Of a stretch of DNA of 64,000 nt, positions 1 through 7,120 are shown one piece after another. The DNA is from Clostridiales bacterium (lineage in GTDB: Bacteria > Bacillota > Clostridia > Peptostreptococcales > Anaerovoracaceae): contig CP042469.1 in NCBI GenBank assembly GCA_015243575.1, positions 62,001-126,000 of the forward strand, in the 5' to 3' direction. How positions within the stretch are numbered: the stretch's first letter is position 1; the number at the start of each line of letters is the position of its first letter. The notes under the pieces are model-generated. The model saw only the letters and a program-made list of their open reading frames with translations. It had not been told where the DNA came from and did no database searches. Made by a program: the position numbers and the translations under genes.

Positions 1-356
1 GTATGTTTCAAACACCGAATAACAGCGCGATCATGGGCAGCGTTCCTCCGCAATACAGAGGGATTGCTTCAGGCACACTTGCCACAATGAGAAACCTTGG
101 TATGGTCATGGGCGTCGCAGCTTCCGGAGCATTATTTTCAACAAATCAGAGTAAAGCTTTCATAAACCTGGCATCTAAGGGGCTTTCCAATTCGGCACTG
201 AAAGATCAAGCGTTTGTTTCCGCGCTGCACACGACTTTTATGGCAGCAGTTGTAGCTTCGCTAGTGGCAATGGTGGCATCGCTGGCAAAGGGAAAAGTGA
301 AAACAGAGGAGGGAAAAGTGAAAACAGAGGAGGGAAAAGCGGGTACCGCCGGATGA
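1..356 (+). CDS. DHA2-type MFS drug exporter, C-terminal end (partial)
   Basis: This is the last ~117 residues of a major facilitator superfamily exporter whose start lies before the window. The stretch with PPQYRGIASGTLATMRNLG followed by MGVAASGALF is typical of the 14-helix DHA2 (EmrB/QacA-like) group, which uses the proton gradient to expel hydrophobic compounds. A final membrane helix (about residues 77-95 of the visible part) is followed by a charged cytoplasmic tail rich in Lys and Glu that contains a short tandem duplication. The gene is followed by a stem-loop and then by the convergent aldolase gene. The family call is fairly sure. The substrate cannot be told. Confidence 0.8.
   Translation, partial: MFQTPNNSAIMGSVPPQYRGIASGTLATMRNLGMVMGVAASGALFSTNQSKAFINLASKGLSNSALKDQAFVSALHTTFMAAVVASLVAMVASLAKGKVKTEEGKVKTEEGKAGTAG
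291..340 (+). repeat. 21-bp tandem duplication in the exporter tail
   Basis: Two identical 21-bp units (291-311 and 312-332) and the start of a third encode the peptide KVKTEEG twice at the C-terminus of the exporter. The unit length keeps the frame, so the duplication only lengthens the charged tail. It looks like a recent slippage event. Confidence 0.85.
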
Positions 357-376
357 TTTTGCAGCAATATAAATAG

Positions 377-416
377 AGCGCATCTGGCTCTTTCTCAAAA
401 GAGGGCCAGATGCGCT
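377..416 (+). terminator. Stem-loop after the DHA2 exporter
   Basis: A 15-bp stem (AGCGCATCTGGCTCT pairing with AGGGCCAGATGCGCT, one G-U) closes a 10-nt loop 20 bp past the exporter stop. No clear U-run follows on either strand, so it may be a weak or bidirectional terminator between convergent genes. Confidence 0.6.
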
Positions 417-496
417 ACGGTATGGATGACCAATCTGTAATTGGACCGTTTAATTTACAGACGCTCCCCAATTAGACGGGGAGAGGGGGGAAGCCA

Positions 497-1384
497 TTAT
501 GAAATCGATGCGGCAAAGATCGCTTTGATTGAGCTTGACAACATGGCATCAAACTCTTCCTCCGTCTGTTGAGCCGTCAAGCCTTGGGAAAGGGCGCGGG
601 AAAAGCTGGCGATCAATCCTTGATTCCGTGCCAATTTCTCATTCGCTTCGGTCTGTGAATATCCACCCGACAAAGCCACAATTCGTGCAATATGAGGTTC
701 TCCCATTAAATCGCTGTAGAAATTCTCTGCCGTCGGTATGGATAGCTTCAGCATAATTTTTTCGTCTTGCCTGAGGCCGGACAATTGGTTTAATAGTTCT
801 TCTTTCAATATTTTTTCAGATTCTTCCTTATCCGGGCTGTGAATATCCACCTCGGGTTCTATGATTGGAACCAGTCCGGCTTCAATAATCTGCTTACCGA
901 TCTCGAATTGCTGCGCAACCACATCTTTGATTCCTTCGCTGTTGGCATCTTTGATCACAGAGCGCATTTTGGTTCCAAATATGTTCTTTTGAGCGGCATG
1001 CTTTAGAAGATTGTCCAGATCCGGTATGGGCTTCATCAGCTGAACTCCATTCTCAATGGCAGCGAGTCCTTTGTCAACCTTTAAAAATGGAACGATGCCT
1101 TTCTTCTCCCAAAGATAATCCGCAGTAAATTCATCATGAATGGTGCGATCCATCGTATTCTCAAATAAGATGGCGCCCAGAATATACTCGGAAGTAAATG
1201 CCGGACTTGTTATGATTCTTGTTCTCATGTCATGGACTAAATTGAACATTTCTTCTTCATTGGAATAGCTGTCTTCCTTAATTCCGTATTGAAGGAGTGC
1301 TTTTGGAGTACTCCCGCCGCTCTGATCCAGGGCAGCGATAAAACCTTTTCCTGTATGGATCAGGTCCATTTGCAACTGATTCAT
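497..1384 (-). CDS. fda: Class I fructose-1,6-bisphosphate aldolase
   Basis: A 295-aa cytosolic enzyme of glycolysis/gluconeogenesis that splits fructose 1,6-bisphosphate into two triose phosphates through a Schiff base. The length and sequence match the short bacterial class I aldolases of the staphylococcal Fda type. The conserved [13 protein letters not shown] lies near the N-terminus, IIEPEVDI is at about 174-181, and the predicted Schiff-base lysine is K213 in MLKLSIPT. An AAAGGAG ribosome site lies about 8 bp before the ATG. The gene stands alone, convergent with the exporter to its left. Metal-free class I aldolases often accompany or replace class II enzymes in Firmicutes. No operon partner suggests a special role. 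Confidence 0.93.
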   Translation of the reverse strand: MNQLQMDLIHTGKGFIAALDQSGGSTPKALLQYGIKEDSYSNEEEMFNLVHDMRTRIITSPAFTSEYILGAILFENTMDRTIHDEFTADYLWEKKGIVPFLKVDKGLAAIENGVQLMKPIPDLDNLLKHAAQKNIFGTKMRSVIKDANSEGIKDVVAQQFEIGKQIIEAGLVPIIEPEVDIHSPDKEESEKILKEELLNQLSGLRQDEKIMLKLSIPTAENFYSDLMGEPHIARIVALSGGYSQTEANEKLARNQGLIASFSRALSQGLTAQQTEEEFDAMLSSSIKAIFAASIS

Positions 1385-1654
1385 TGAATTCTCCTTTCAA
1401 CGTAAAACAAATGACATTTAAAATTTATTGCTTATGATACAGTTACATTCCTATATATTCGTTCCCAGTTTAAGAAAATTATAACACTGAATTCGCACAA
1501 AAAATTGTAAAAAGGCTATAATAAAGTGCTGAACATGGAGAGGCAGAAGAATTCCCATCGATATTTTTCCATGTAGACCGGCAGGGTATCGATTAACATA
1601 TCGGCAGGGTATGGACGAACATAATGGAAGTTGCTGACAAAATAATTTTTGTTG

Positions 1655-1683
1655 TTGACCTGTCTATTACTGTAGGGTTTATC
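1655..1683 (+). promoter_or_regulatory. Possible sigma-A promoter of the MFS-MerR operon
   Basis: TTGACC at 1655-1660 and TTTATC at 1678-1683 are spaced by 17 bp. The -35 is good and the -10 is weak. The large palindrome begins directly after the -10, so a bound protein would cover the start of transcription. Confidence 0.4.
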
Positions 1684-1716
1684 GTTATATTTGTAAGATG
1701 ATCTTACAAATATAAC
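1684..1716. promoter_or_regulatory. 33-bp near-perfect palindrome before the MFS gene
   Basis: GTTATATTTGTAAGAT is followed by one base and then its exact reverse complement ATCTTACAAATATAAC. The element ends 12 bp before the start codon, beside the ribosome site CGGAGG. It may be a repressor operator overlapping the transcription start, or in RNA a 16-bp hairpin next to the ribosome site. The MerR-type regulator encoded downstream would normally bind inside a 19-bp spacer promoter, so it is not the obvious ligand. Confidence 0.65.
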
Positions 1717-1728
1717 GCGGAGGCCGAT

Positions 1729-2964
1729 ATGAAAAGTATAACTACGAATCAAAACCTTTTTTTATTGTTATGTGGGCAGTTCGTATCGCAAATCGGTGAT
1801 AAATTTTACGCCATTGCGCTGGCTTACTGGGTACTTCAGGTCACACACGCACCATCCATAATGGGTATTGTACTGTTTTCATCGATGGCACCCGCAATCG
1901 TGGTCGGTTTTCTTGCGGGAGGGATTATTGATTCATTTAGCAGAAAAATATTTTTGATCAGCACAGATTTGATCAGGGGACTTGTAGTAACTGCTGTCGT
2001 GGTTACCTATTATATGGGAGCATTGAATCTGTCTGTCATTATAGTTGCAGGAGTTGTACTTTCTGTATGCTCTGCATTCTTTGATCCTACCGTCCAGGCA
2101 GTTATCCCACAGATTGTGAAGCAGGAAGCATTGAACGAGGCAAATGCTAAAAGTCAGTTTTTAAGCGGTATTGCTCTAGTAGTAGGCCCTTTGCTTGGAG
2201 GCATTTGTGTGGCTTGGTTGGGGTATGGCTTTGTCTTTTTACTGAATGCCTTATCTTTTTTTGTTGCATCCGCTCTTGCATCTATGATCGCTATTCAACC
2301 TGTAATAAAAGAAACGCAATCAAAGAAAAAGATTAAAGAAAACATTCGTGATGGCTTTCAATATATTCTCAAGAGAAGAAGTACCCTTTCAATTGTATCA
2401 GTGGTTGCCATCTTGCATTTCTTTGTGGGTTCTGTTCAGGTAATCATGCCGGTATTTGCCGTAACGTTGGAGGGGAACGGAGCACAAAATCTGGGATACC
2501 TGGAAGCCTTTTATGGGATGGGTGTTATTTTGACCGGTTTTTTACTGAGTTTGATCAGTATAAACCATAAGGAAAAGAAATTTATGTACGGAGGCATCTG
2601 TTTGATCGGCTTGATTTATTCCGTATTTGGCATTCTCAGTAATTCGGGTATCCGCAACATTGTTCCATACTTTTTCGTCTTCTTCCTGATGAGTGCTGCG
2701 GTAGTTTGTATCAGCACCTGCTATCGTACGATTCTGCAGAAAAATGTTGAGAATGAAATGGCAGGCAGAGTATTCGGAATCATCGGCTCGGTGGGTAATT
2801 TTACCTTGCCCCTTGCAATTCTCATCTTTGGGGTTTTGCTGGATTGGTTTCAATCTGGGCAATTGCTGCTCTTTTGCGGAATTTTGCTTACGATTCTGGG
2901 TCTTGTTTTATTCAAGATGGATCGTAAGCATACGGCTGCTTCCGGCGATCATTGGATAAACTGA
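1729..2964 (+). CDS. MFS transporter, DHA3-like (macrolide-efflux type)
   Basis: A 411-aa, 12-helix inner-membrane carrier. It opens with a short cytoplasmic segment and a first helix ending FVSQIGDKFYAIALAYWV, then has the MFS loop-2 motif region (GGIIDSFSRKIFL) and a conserved FFDPTVQAVIPQIV stretch, all typical of the MefA/DHA3 group of drug exporters. The ribosome site CGGAGG lies 6-11 bp before the ATG, just after the 33-bp palindrome. A MerR regulator follows after 57 bp on the same strand, so the two probably form a regulated efflux operon. The substrate is unknown. Confidence 0.85.
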   Translation: MKSITTNQNLFLLLCGQFVSQIGDKFYAIALAYWVLQVTHAPSIMGIVLFSSMAPAIVVGFLAGGIIDSFSRKIFLISTDLIRGLVVTAVVVTYYMGALNLSVIIVAGVVLSVCSAFFDPTVQAVIPQIVKQEALNEANAKSQFLSGIALVVGPLLGGICVAWLGYGFVFLLNALSFFVASALASMIAIQPVIKETQSKKKIKENIRDGFQYILKRRSTLSIVSVVAILHFFVGSVQVIMPVFAVTLEGNGAQNLGYLEAFYGMGVILTGFLLSLISINHKEKKFMYGGICLIGLIYSVFGILSNSGIRNIVPYFFVFFLMSAAVVCISTCYRTILQKNVENEMAGRVFGIIGSVGNFTLPLAILIFGVLLDWFQSGQLLLFCGILLTILGLVLFKMDRKHTAASGDHWIN

Positions 2965-3021
2965 TGATTGACCTGATCGAAAGCCTGGGCTTATACTAAA
3001 AAAAACAACTGGGAGGTTTTT

Positions 3022-3558
3022 ATGGAATTAACAGTGGGTAAAATTGCATCGAAATTCAGGATTTCCAGGAGTACGTTATTATATTATGACGCAATCAACC
3101 TTCTTAAACCATCTACAAGGAATAAGGCAGGGTATCGGTTGTATCAAGATGCAGATATAGAACGACTCAGTAAGATTATGCTTTTTAGGCAAGCCGGGGT
3201 GCCATTGGCTGAGATCGCCAACCTTTTAGATGCAGCAAATCTCGAGGTTTCAGCACTTCTATTGAAGAGATTGGGAGAATTGAATCAAGAAATAGAAGCA
3301 GCACAAAAGCAACAAAATTTAATTATTAAATTATTGGAAAACAGTATTCTATATAAAAATCTTAAGAGCCTTGATGAAAGCACATGGATGACAATATTGA
3401 ATTCGGCAGGCCTAAAAAGAGAAACAACAGAGGAGTGGCATTACGAATTTGAAAAGCACTCGCCAGTGCAACATCAAAAACTTCTAGAATTACTCGGATT
3501 TGAGGAGGATGAAATTCAAAGTCAAAGGGAGCATTACAGCAGCTTGAATAAAAAGTAG
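3022..3558 (+). CDS. MerR-family transcriptional regulator
   Basis: A 178-aa cytosolic regulator. Residues 1-70 form the winged-helix MerR domain: VGKIASKFRISRSTLLYYD, then an arginine-rich GYRLYQDADIERL wing and the VPLAEIANLLD helix. A coiled-coil dimerisation helix follows at about 80-115 (LLLKRLGELNQEIEAAQKQQ). The C-terminal ~60 residues are a small effector or linker region with no cysteine cluster that would indicate metal sensing. It starts after a GGGAGG ribosome site. Its place just after the MFS gene suggests it activates the exporter in response to a toxic ligand. That link is inferred. Confidence 0.88.
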   Translation: MELTVGKIASKFRISRSTLLYYDAINLLKPSTRNKAGYRLYQDADIERLSKIMLFRQAGVPLAEIANLLDAANLEVSALLLKRLGELNQEIEAAQKQQNLIIKLLENSILYKNLKSLDESTWMTILNSAGLKRETTEEWHYEFEKHSPVQHQKLLELLGFEEDEIQSQREHYSSLNKK

Positions 3559-3572
3559 GTTGAGGCTGAATT

Positions 3573-3920
3573 CTATTTTTCTAACAGATCGATATCTTCC
3601 CCCCTGCTTTTTCTAAGCGCAATATTCTCCCGTCCCCAGGAACACATTACATGAATTATTGTATTAGCGGATTTACCGTAATCCGTTACATAGTATTCAA
3701 CCTTGGGAGGCATCTGATGATAGTCTATTCTTCCCACAATTCCATCCCGCTCCAATTCTCGAAGCTGCTGTATAAGTACTTTTTGAGAGATGCCTGGAAT
3801 AAGACGTTCTAATTCACTTGTTCTTTTGGGACCAGACATCAGTTGACATACAATTAACGCTTTCCATTTTCCGCCGAGGATTTCCAAGGTTGCTTCAATG
3901 CCTAAAGTATATTGTTTCAA
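3573..3920 (-). CDS. HxlR-family transcriptional regulator
   Basis: A 115-aa winged-helix repressor of the HxlR/YodB family, recognised by LEILGGKWKALIVCQLMSGPKRTSEL and the GISQKVLIQQLRELERDGIV recognition helix. Several members sense quinones or electrophiles through a Cys close to residue 6. That cysteine is missing here; the first is C25, so sensing may differ. The gene is divergent from a flavodoxin-fold quinone-reductase-like gene, and the spacer holds repeated TGTGTATT-type sites. This pairing matches known HxlR/reductase regulons, so it probably represses its neighbour and itself. Confidence 0.88.
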   Translation of the reverse strand: MKQYTLGIEATLEILGGKWKALIVCQLMSGPKRTSELERLIPGISQKVLIQQLRELERDGIVGRIDYHQMPPKVEYYVTDYGKSANTIIHVMCSWGRENIALRKSRGEDIDLLEK

Positions 3921-3967
3921 AATATCACCTCCAAGATTTATTATAGTATATCAGCTTAACCGAAAGG

Positions 3968-4038
3968 AATACACACTTTAAAGTAAGTATTTACTGATAT
4001 TAAAGTGTGTATTTGCTTACTTCATTGTGTGTATTTAC
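3968..4038. promoter_or_regulatory. Repeated operator sites in the HxlR/reductase spacer
   Basis: AATACACACTTTAA (3968-3981) has its exact inverted copy TTAAAGTGTGTATT at 4000-4013. A further half-site GTGTGTATTTAC lies at 4027-4038. Between the arms sits a smaller palindrome, AGTAA-GTAT-TTACT. This is the kind of multi-site arrangement bound by a dimeric HxlR repressor. Which promoter each site covers is not resolved. Confidence 0.6.
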
Positions 4039-4187
4039 AATCAATCTCTTTTAGAAAATAATAAGGATAACGTTAATTTTTCATGCTAAATTTGTGATTC
4101 GGGGTACGTTTTTACTGTCCCAAAACCACGATTTCGCAGCATTTCAGTAAATCAATTATGAAGAAAACAGAAAGGATTTATAATTTT

Positions 4188-4721
4188 ATGAAGACTCTTG
4201 TCATTTTAGCACACCCTGATATTGATCGTTCGAATGTAAATAAAAGGTGGAAACAGGAACTAGAGAAATACCCAAACGACATTGTCATACATGAGTTATA
4301 TAAGGAGTATCCCGGCTGGAAGATTGATGTTGAAAAAGAACAACAATTGCTGGAAGGGCATGATTTTATTATTTTGCAGTTTCCTGTCTATTGGTACAGC
4401 TACCCTCCGCTATTAAAAAAGTGGCTGGATGATGTTTTTACCCATGGGTGGGCCTATGGTTCGAAAGGAAATAAGCTGAACGGGAAAAAATTTGGAATCG
4501 CGAAGTCAATCGGAGATCAGGAAGAAAATTACACCCATACCGGTCCCATAGGATTTACTGTGGATGAGATTATTTCTCCATTCAAAGCAACTGCGGCTCA
4601 TGTTGGCGCGGTTGCACTGCCATACTTTTCCGTGTTCAGAGCTTCCTTTCAAATCAGCAATGAAGAGGTTGAACAAAGTGCAAGGGATTTCATGGAATAT
4701 ATCTCTCAATACCGATCTTAA
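4188..4721 (+). CDS. NAD(P)H dehydrogenase (quinone), flavodoxin fold
   Basis: A 177-aa cytosolic FMN/FAD-dependent reductase of the MdaB/YwrO/KefF group, which reduces quinones and nitro-compounds by two electrons. Signs are the N-terminal LVILAHPD (flavin phosphate loop), the FQFP-like PVYWYSYPPLLKKWLDDVFTHGWAYG core, and a GPIGFTVDEI segment. An ATG 30 bp upstream would add ten residues but has no ribosome site. The ATG at 4188 follows AAAGGA and begins MKTLVILAHP, as in relatives, so it is preferred. It is divergent from the HxlR regulator that probably controls it. Confidence 0.86.
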   Translation: MKTLVILAHPDIDRSNVNKRWKQELEKYPNDIVIHELYKEYPGWKIDVEKEQQLLEGHDFIILQFPVYWYSYPPLLKKWLDDVFTHGWAYGSKGNKLNGKKFGIAKSIGDQEENYTHTGPIGFTVDEIISPFKATAAHVGAVALPYFSVFRASFQISNEEVEQSARDFMEYISQYRS

Positions 4722-4736
4722 TTTTGTTAATCTCTA

Positions 4737-5297
4737 TTACGGATTAACCAGCTCAACTTTTTCAAACAGCTGCCACAATTGATCTACCATCGAAGCAGCA
4801 GGATAAGGCATTTCGTTGATGATCCACCACTCCACAATACCAACTGTGGCAGAAGCAACAAATTGAACAAGAAAATCTTTGTTGACCCTTATAAGGATGT
4901 TTTGCCGATTCAGATGCACCGAAATCATTTCTTGAACCATATGAAGCAGCTGATCCCTGAATGTGGGAGTTCCCTTGTTCGTTAGTAAAATAAAATAGAA
5001 AGAAATGTGCTGCTCCAGATAGTGAAATATTTGGAGCATATCAGCTTTGGGGGAATTCCGGCTGATCTCCTGGCTCTGCGGGATCATACAACTCGATAAT
5101 AGTTGGTTGAGATGAATCTCAATACATTGATTTAACAAGTCAAACTTATCCACATAATGCAAATATACCGTACCACGATTGACATTTGCGCGCTCTGCGA
5201 TTTCGTTGATGGTAATTTTATCGAAATCTTTTTCCGCCATTAGACTGGTTAATGCATCCATAATTGCCTTCTTAGATTTTTCAATACGCCGATCCAT
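4737..5297 (-). CDS. TetR-family transcriptional regulator
   Basis: A 186-aa repressor. Residues 5-55 are a typical TetR helix-turn-helix (KAIMDALTSLMAEKDFDKIT, INEIAERANVNRGTVYLHYVDK). The C-terminal ligand domain ends with the WWIINEMPY segment seen in the TetR_C_7/DhaS-like group. It is convergent with the quinone reductase and divergent from the EFR1 gene. An inverted repeat just upstream of it is a candidate operator that could serve both. The ligand is unknown. Confidence 0.88.
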   Translation of the reverse strand: MDRRIEKSKKAIMDALTSLMAEKDFDKITINEIAERANVNRGTVYLHYVDKFDLLNQCIEIHLNQLLSSCMIPQSQEISRNSPKADMLQIFHYLEQHISFYFILLTNKGTPTFRDQLLHMVQEMISVHLNRQNILIRVNKDFLVQFVASATVGIVEWWIINEMPYPAASMVDQLWQLFEKVELVNP

Positions 5298-5314
5298 AAA
5301 AATTTCTCCTAACG

Positions 5315-5347
5315 TTATTCAACATGCAAGCGAAGCCTGTTGAGTAA
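5315..5347. promoter_or_regulatory. Inverted repeat in the TetR/EFR1 spacer
   Basis: TTATTCAACA and TGTTGAGTAA are inverted copies (9 of 10 bases) separated by 13 bp. They lie about 20-50 bp before the TetR start. The position suits an autoregulatory operator. Confidence 0.45.
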
Positions 5348-5465
5348 TGAACAAGTTCCTTTACATTAACGATTGAATCTTACTGATAAGGTTGCTAAAC
5401 TCATTATAATAAACAATTGTTCTAAAATCAACGAATGTAAAAAATATAAGGAGAGAGGATCAAAA

Positions 5466-6230
5466 ATGAAACTATTTTATTTTACTGCAACTGGAAATAG
5501 CTTATATGTTGCCAAGCGGATAGGAGGGGAACTGTACTCAATTCCTCAGATGATAAAGGAAGGGAACTATGAATTCGAAGATGACGCAATCGGGTTTGTT
5601 TATCCCTGTCATGGGTTTGGCATGGCAAGGCTTGTAAATGACTTTGTAAAGAAATCGAAATTGAAAGCCGATTACTTTTTTGCAATTATGACCTATGGGG
5701 GCAAATCTGCATCGGGTCTGCATCAGATGGAACGAGTTGCTGCTGAAGCAGGAATTCGGTTCAACTATACCAACGAGATTCTTATGGTTGATAATTTTCT
5801 GCTCACTTTTAAAATTGAGGACGAAATCCAAAATAAGGATCCAAAAGAAATTGAAGAGCGAATCCATCAAATAGGGGAGGATATTCGCAGCAGAAAGAAT
5901 CATCTTATCAGAAAAGGTATTCCCTCAGACGTCATATCGAAATACGGCCGGCGTTTGGCCGATCGGCTTAGCTATAACTTTGCGTATAAACGGTTTCAGG
6001 TGAACGATAATTGCAATGGCTGCAAAATCTGTGCGCAGGTTTGCCCAGCTAACAATATCTATGTTGCCGAGAAACCGGAGTTTTCCCATCAATGCGAAGT
6101 TTGTTTTGCTTGTATTCACCTTTGCCCTCAGAATGCAATTCATTTGAAATCAGAGAGAAGCCAGGCTAGATATATCAACCAAAATGTAAAATTGAAGGAA
6201 ATCATTGATGCTAATCATCAGGGAATATGA
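5466..6230 (+). CDS. EFR1-family flavodoxin-ferredoxin protein
   Basis: A 254-aa electron carrier. Residues 1-~165 form a flavodoxin-like domain (start MKLFYFTATGNSLYVAKRI). The C-terminal ~75 residues carry two [4Fe-4S] motifs, CNGCKICAQVCP and CEVCFACIHLCP. This is the layout of EFR1-type ferrodoxins common in anaerobic Firmicutes, proposed to pass electrons between flavin and ferredoxin pools. A longer frame exists upstream, but AAGGAG 8-10 bp before this ATG and the flavodoxin-type N-terminus fix the start. It is flanked by two TetR genes, one divergent and one convergent. Confidence 0.88.
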   Translation: MKLFYFTATGNSLYVAKRIGGELYSIPQMIKEGNYEFEDDAIGFVYPCHGFGMARLVNDFVKKSKLKADYFFAIMTYGGKSASGLHQMERVAAEAGIRFNYTNEILMVDNFLLTFKIEDEIQNKDPKEIEERIHQIGEDIRSRKNHLIRKGIPSDVISKYGRRLADRLSYNFAYKRFQVNDNCNGCKICAQVCPANNIYVAEKPEFSHQCEVCFACIHLCPQNAIHLKSERSQARYINQNVKLKEIIDANHQGI

Positions 6231-6253
6231 AAAAAAGTAGAAGAACTGATGAT

Positions 6254-6916
6254 TTACATTTTTTCTATTACCCATTGCACATTATAATGGCTTAAACAGT
6301 TTGCGCCCACCCGCATCGTGTTCAGGATTACAGTAAGATTTTCCATTGTAAGAGAACTCTCCGATTTTTCATTTAGCCATTGACGTGCCAGCAACAGGTT
6401 AAGTTCAACGAAAGTCATGAGAAAATACTCACGCTGCTGGTCGTGAGGCATATGATCGCTGTCCATTAATCTGTTGACATAGTTCCAAAGAAGTTTTCTC
6501 AGTTTGATGACAAAATAAGGATCGCCATTGGGCCCTAAAAGAACTTGCAGCGTTTTTTTATTTAGGTCGCAATACTCAAACCAGCGGCTCAGTGCAGGCG
6601 GTGCATTAAGAGAAAATCCCCAGTCTGAGTAAACCCCCTTTGGATTGTCAAACAATTCTTTATCACTCAAGCAGAACTGTTGAAAAGACTCCAGCAAATC
6701 GGTTTCGATATGTTGCTGCAGTTCATAGATATCATTGAAGTACAGATAAAATGTACCACGGGTAATGTTGATCCTTAAAACCAATTCCTTAACTGTAATT
6801 TTTTCGAAATGCTTTTCCTGCATTAAATCGAGATATGAGCTGATAATTCGAGCCTGCGTTCGCATGCTCTTTTTTGTTTTGCCGTCAGTAATCCCATAAA
6901 TTCGTTTCTCGTCCAT
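6254..6916 (-). CDS. TetR-family transcriptional regulator
   Basis: A 220-aa repressor with an N-terminal TetR domain (ARIISSYLDLMQEKHFEKIT followed by RINITRGTFYLYFNDIYEL). The preferred ATG is 15 codons inside the longest frame because it follows a strong AAGGAGG site. It is divergent from the CocE hydrolase cluster, and an inverted repeat lies in the shared spacer, so it is the likely regulator of that cluster. The inducer is unknown; an acyl compound would fit the neighbours. Confidence 0.86.
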   Translation of the reverse strand: MDEKRIYGITDGKTKKSMRTQARIISSYLDLMQEKHFEKITVKELVLRINITRGTFYLYFNDIYELQQHIETDLLESFQQFCLSDKELFDNPKGVYSDWGFSLNAPPALSRWFEYCDLNKKTLQVLLGPNGDPYFVIKLRKLLWNYVNRLMDSDHMPHDQQREYFLMTFVELNLLLARQWLNEKSESSLTMENLTVILNTMRVGANCLSHYNVQWVIEKM

Positions 6917-6958
6917 TGCAGGAGCCTCCTTTGATGAAAACTTAGCTGAATAGTACAA

Positions 6959-6985
6959 CAAAATGTGTTAAAAATGAACATTTTG
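6959..6985. promoter_or_regulatory. Candidate TetR operator
   Basis: CAAAATGT and ACATTTTG form a perfect 8-bp inverted repeat with an 11-bp spacer, 43 bp upstream of the TetR gene and facing the hydrolase cluster. Length and symmetry are right for a TetR dimer. Confidence 0.5.
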
Positions 6986-7120
6986 CATAGAGGTGTTCTG
7001 TATTCCTTTGATTTTATTATTACAATGAAATAGAAAGAGAAGCAATTAATATGAGTCCATTATGACACATTATTATCAAAGCTTCAAGACGAAGTAATAA
7101 ACCTGTTAGGAGTATAAAAG

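Larger units (their letters stand above)
1385..1728. other. Divergent intergenic region between fda and the MFS gene
   Basis: This 344-bp AT-rich region must hold the promoter of the leftward aldolase and of the rightward MFS-MerR operon. Besides the perfect palindrome and promoter listed separately, the 11-bp word CGGCAGGGTAT occurs twice as a direct repeat between about 1579 and 1612, which could be a second regulatory site. The small leftward reading frame across 1516-1752 has no ribosome site or recognisable product and is not called. Confidence 0.5.

Noticed and set aside
1516-1752. A 78-codon leftward frame across the fda/MFS spacer
   Set aside because: It overlaps the promoter, the palindrome and the MFS start and has no ribosome site or family resemblance.
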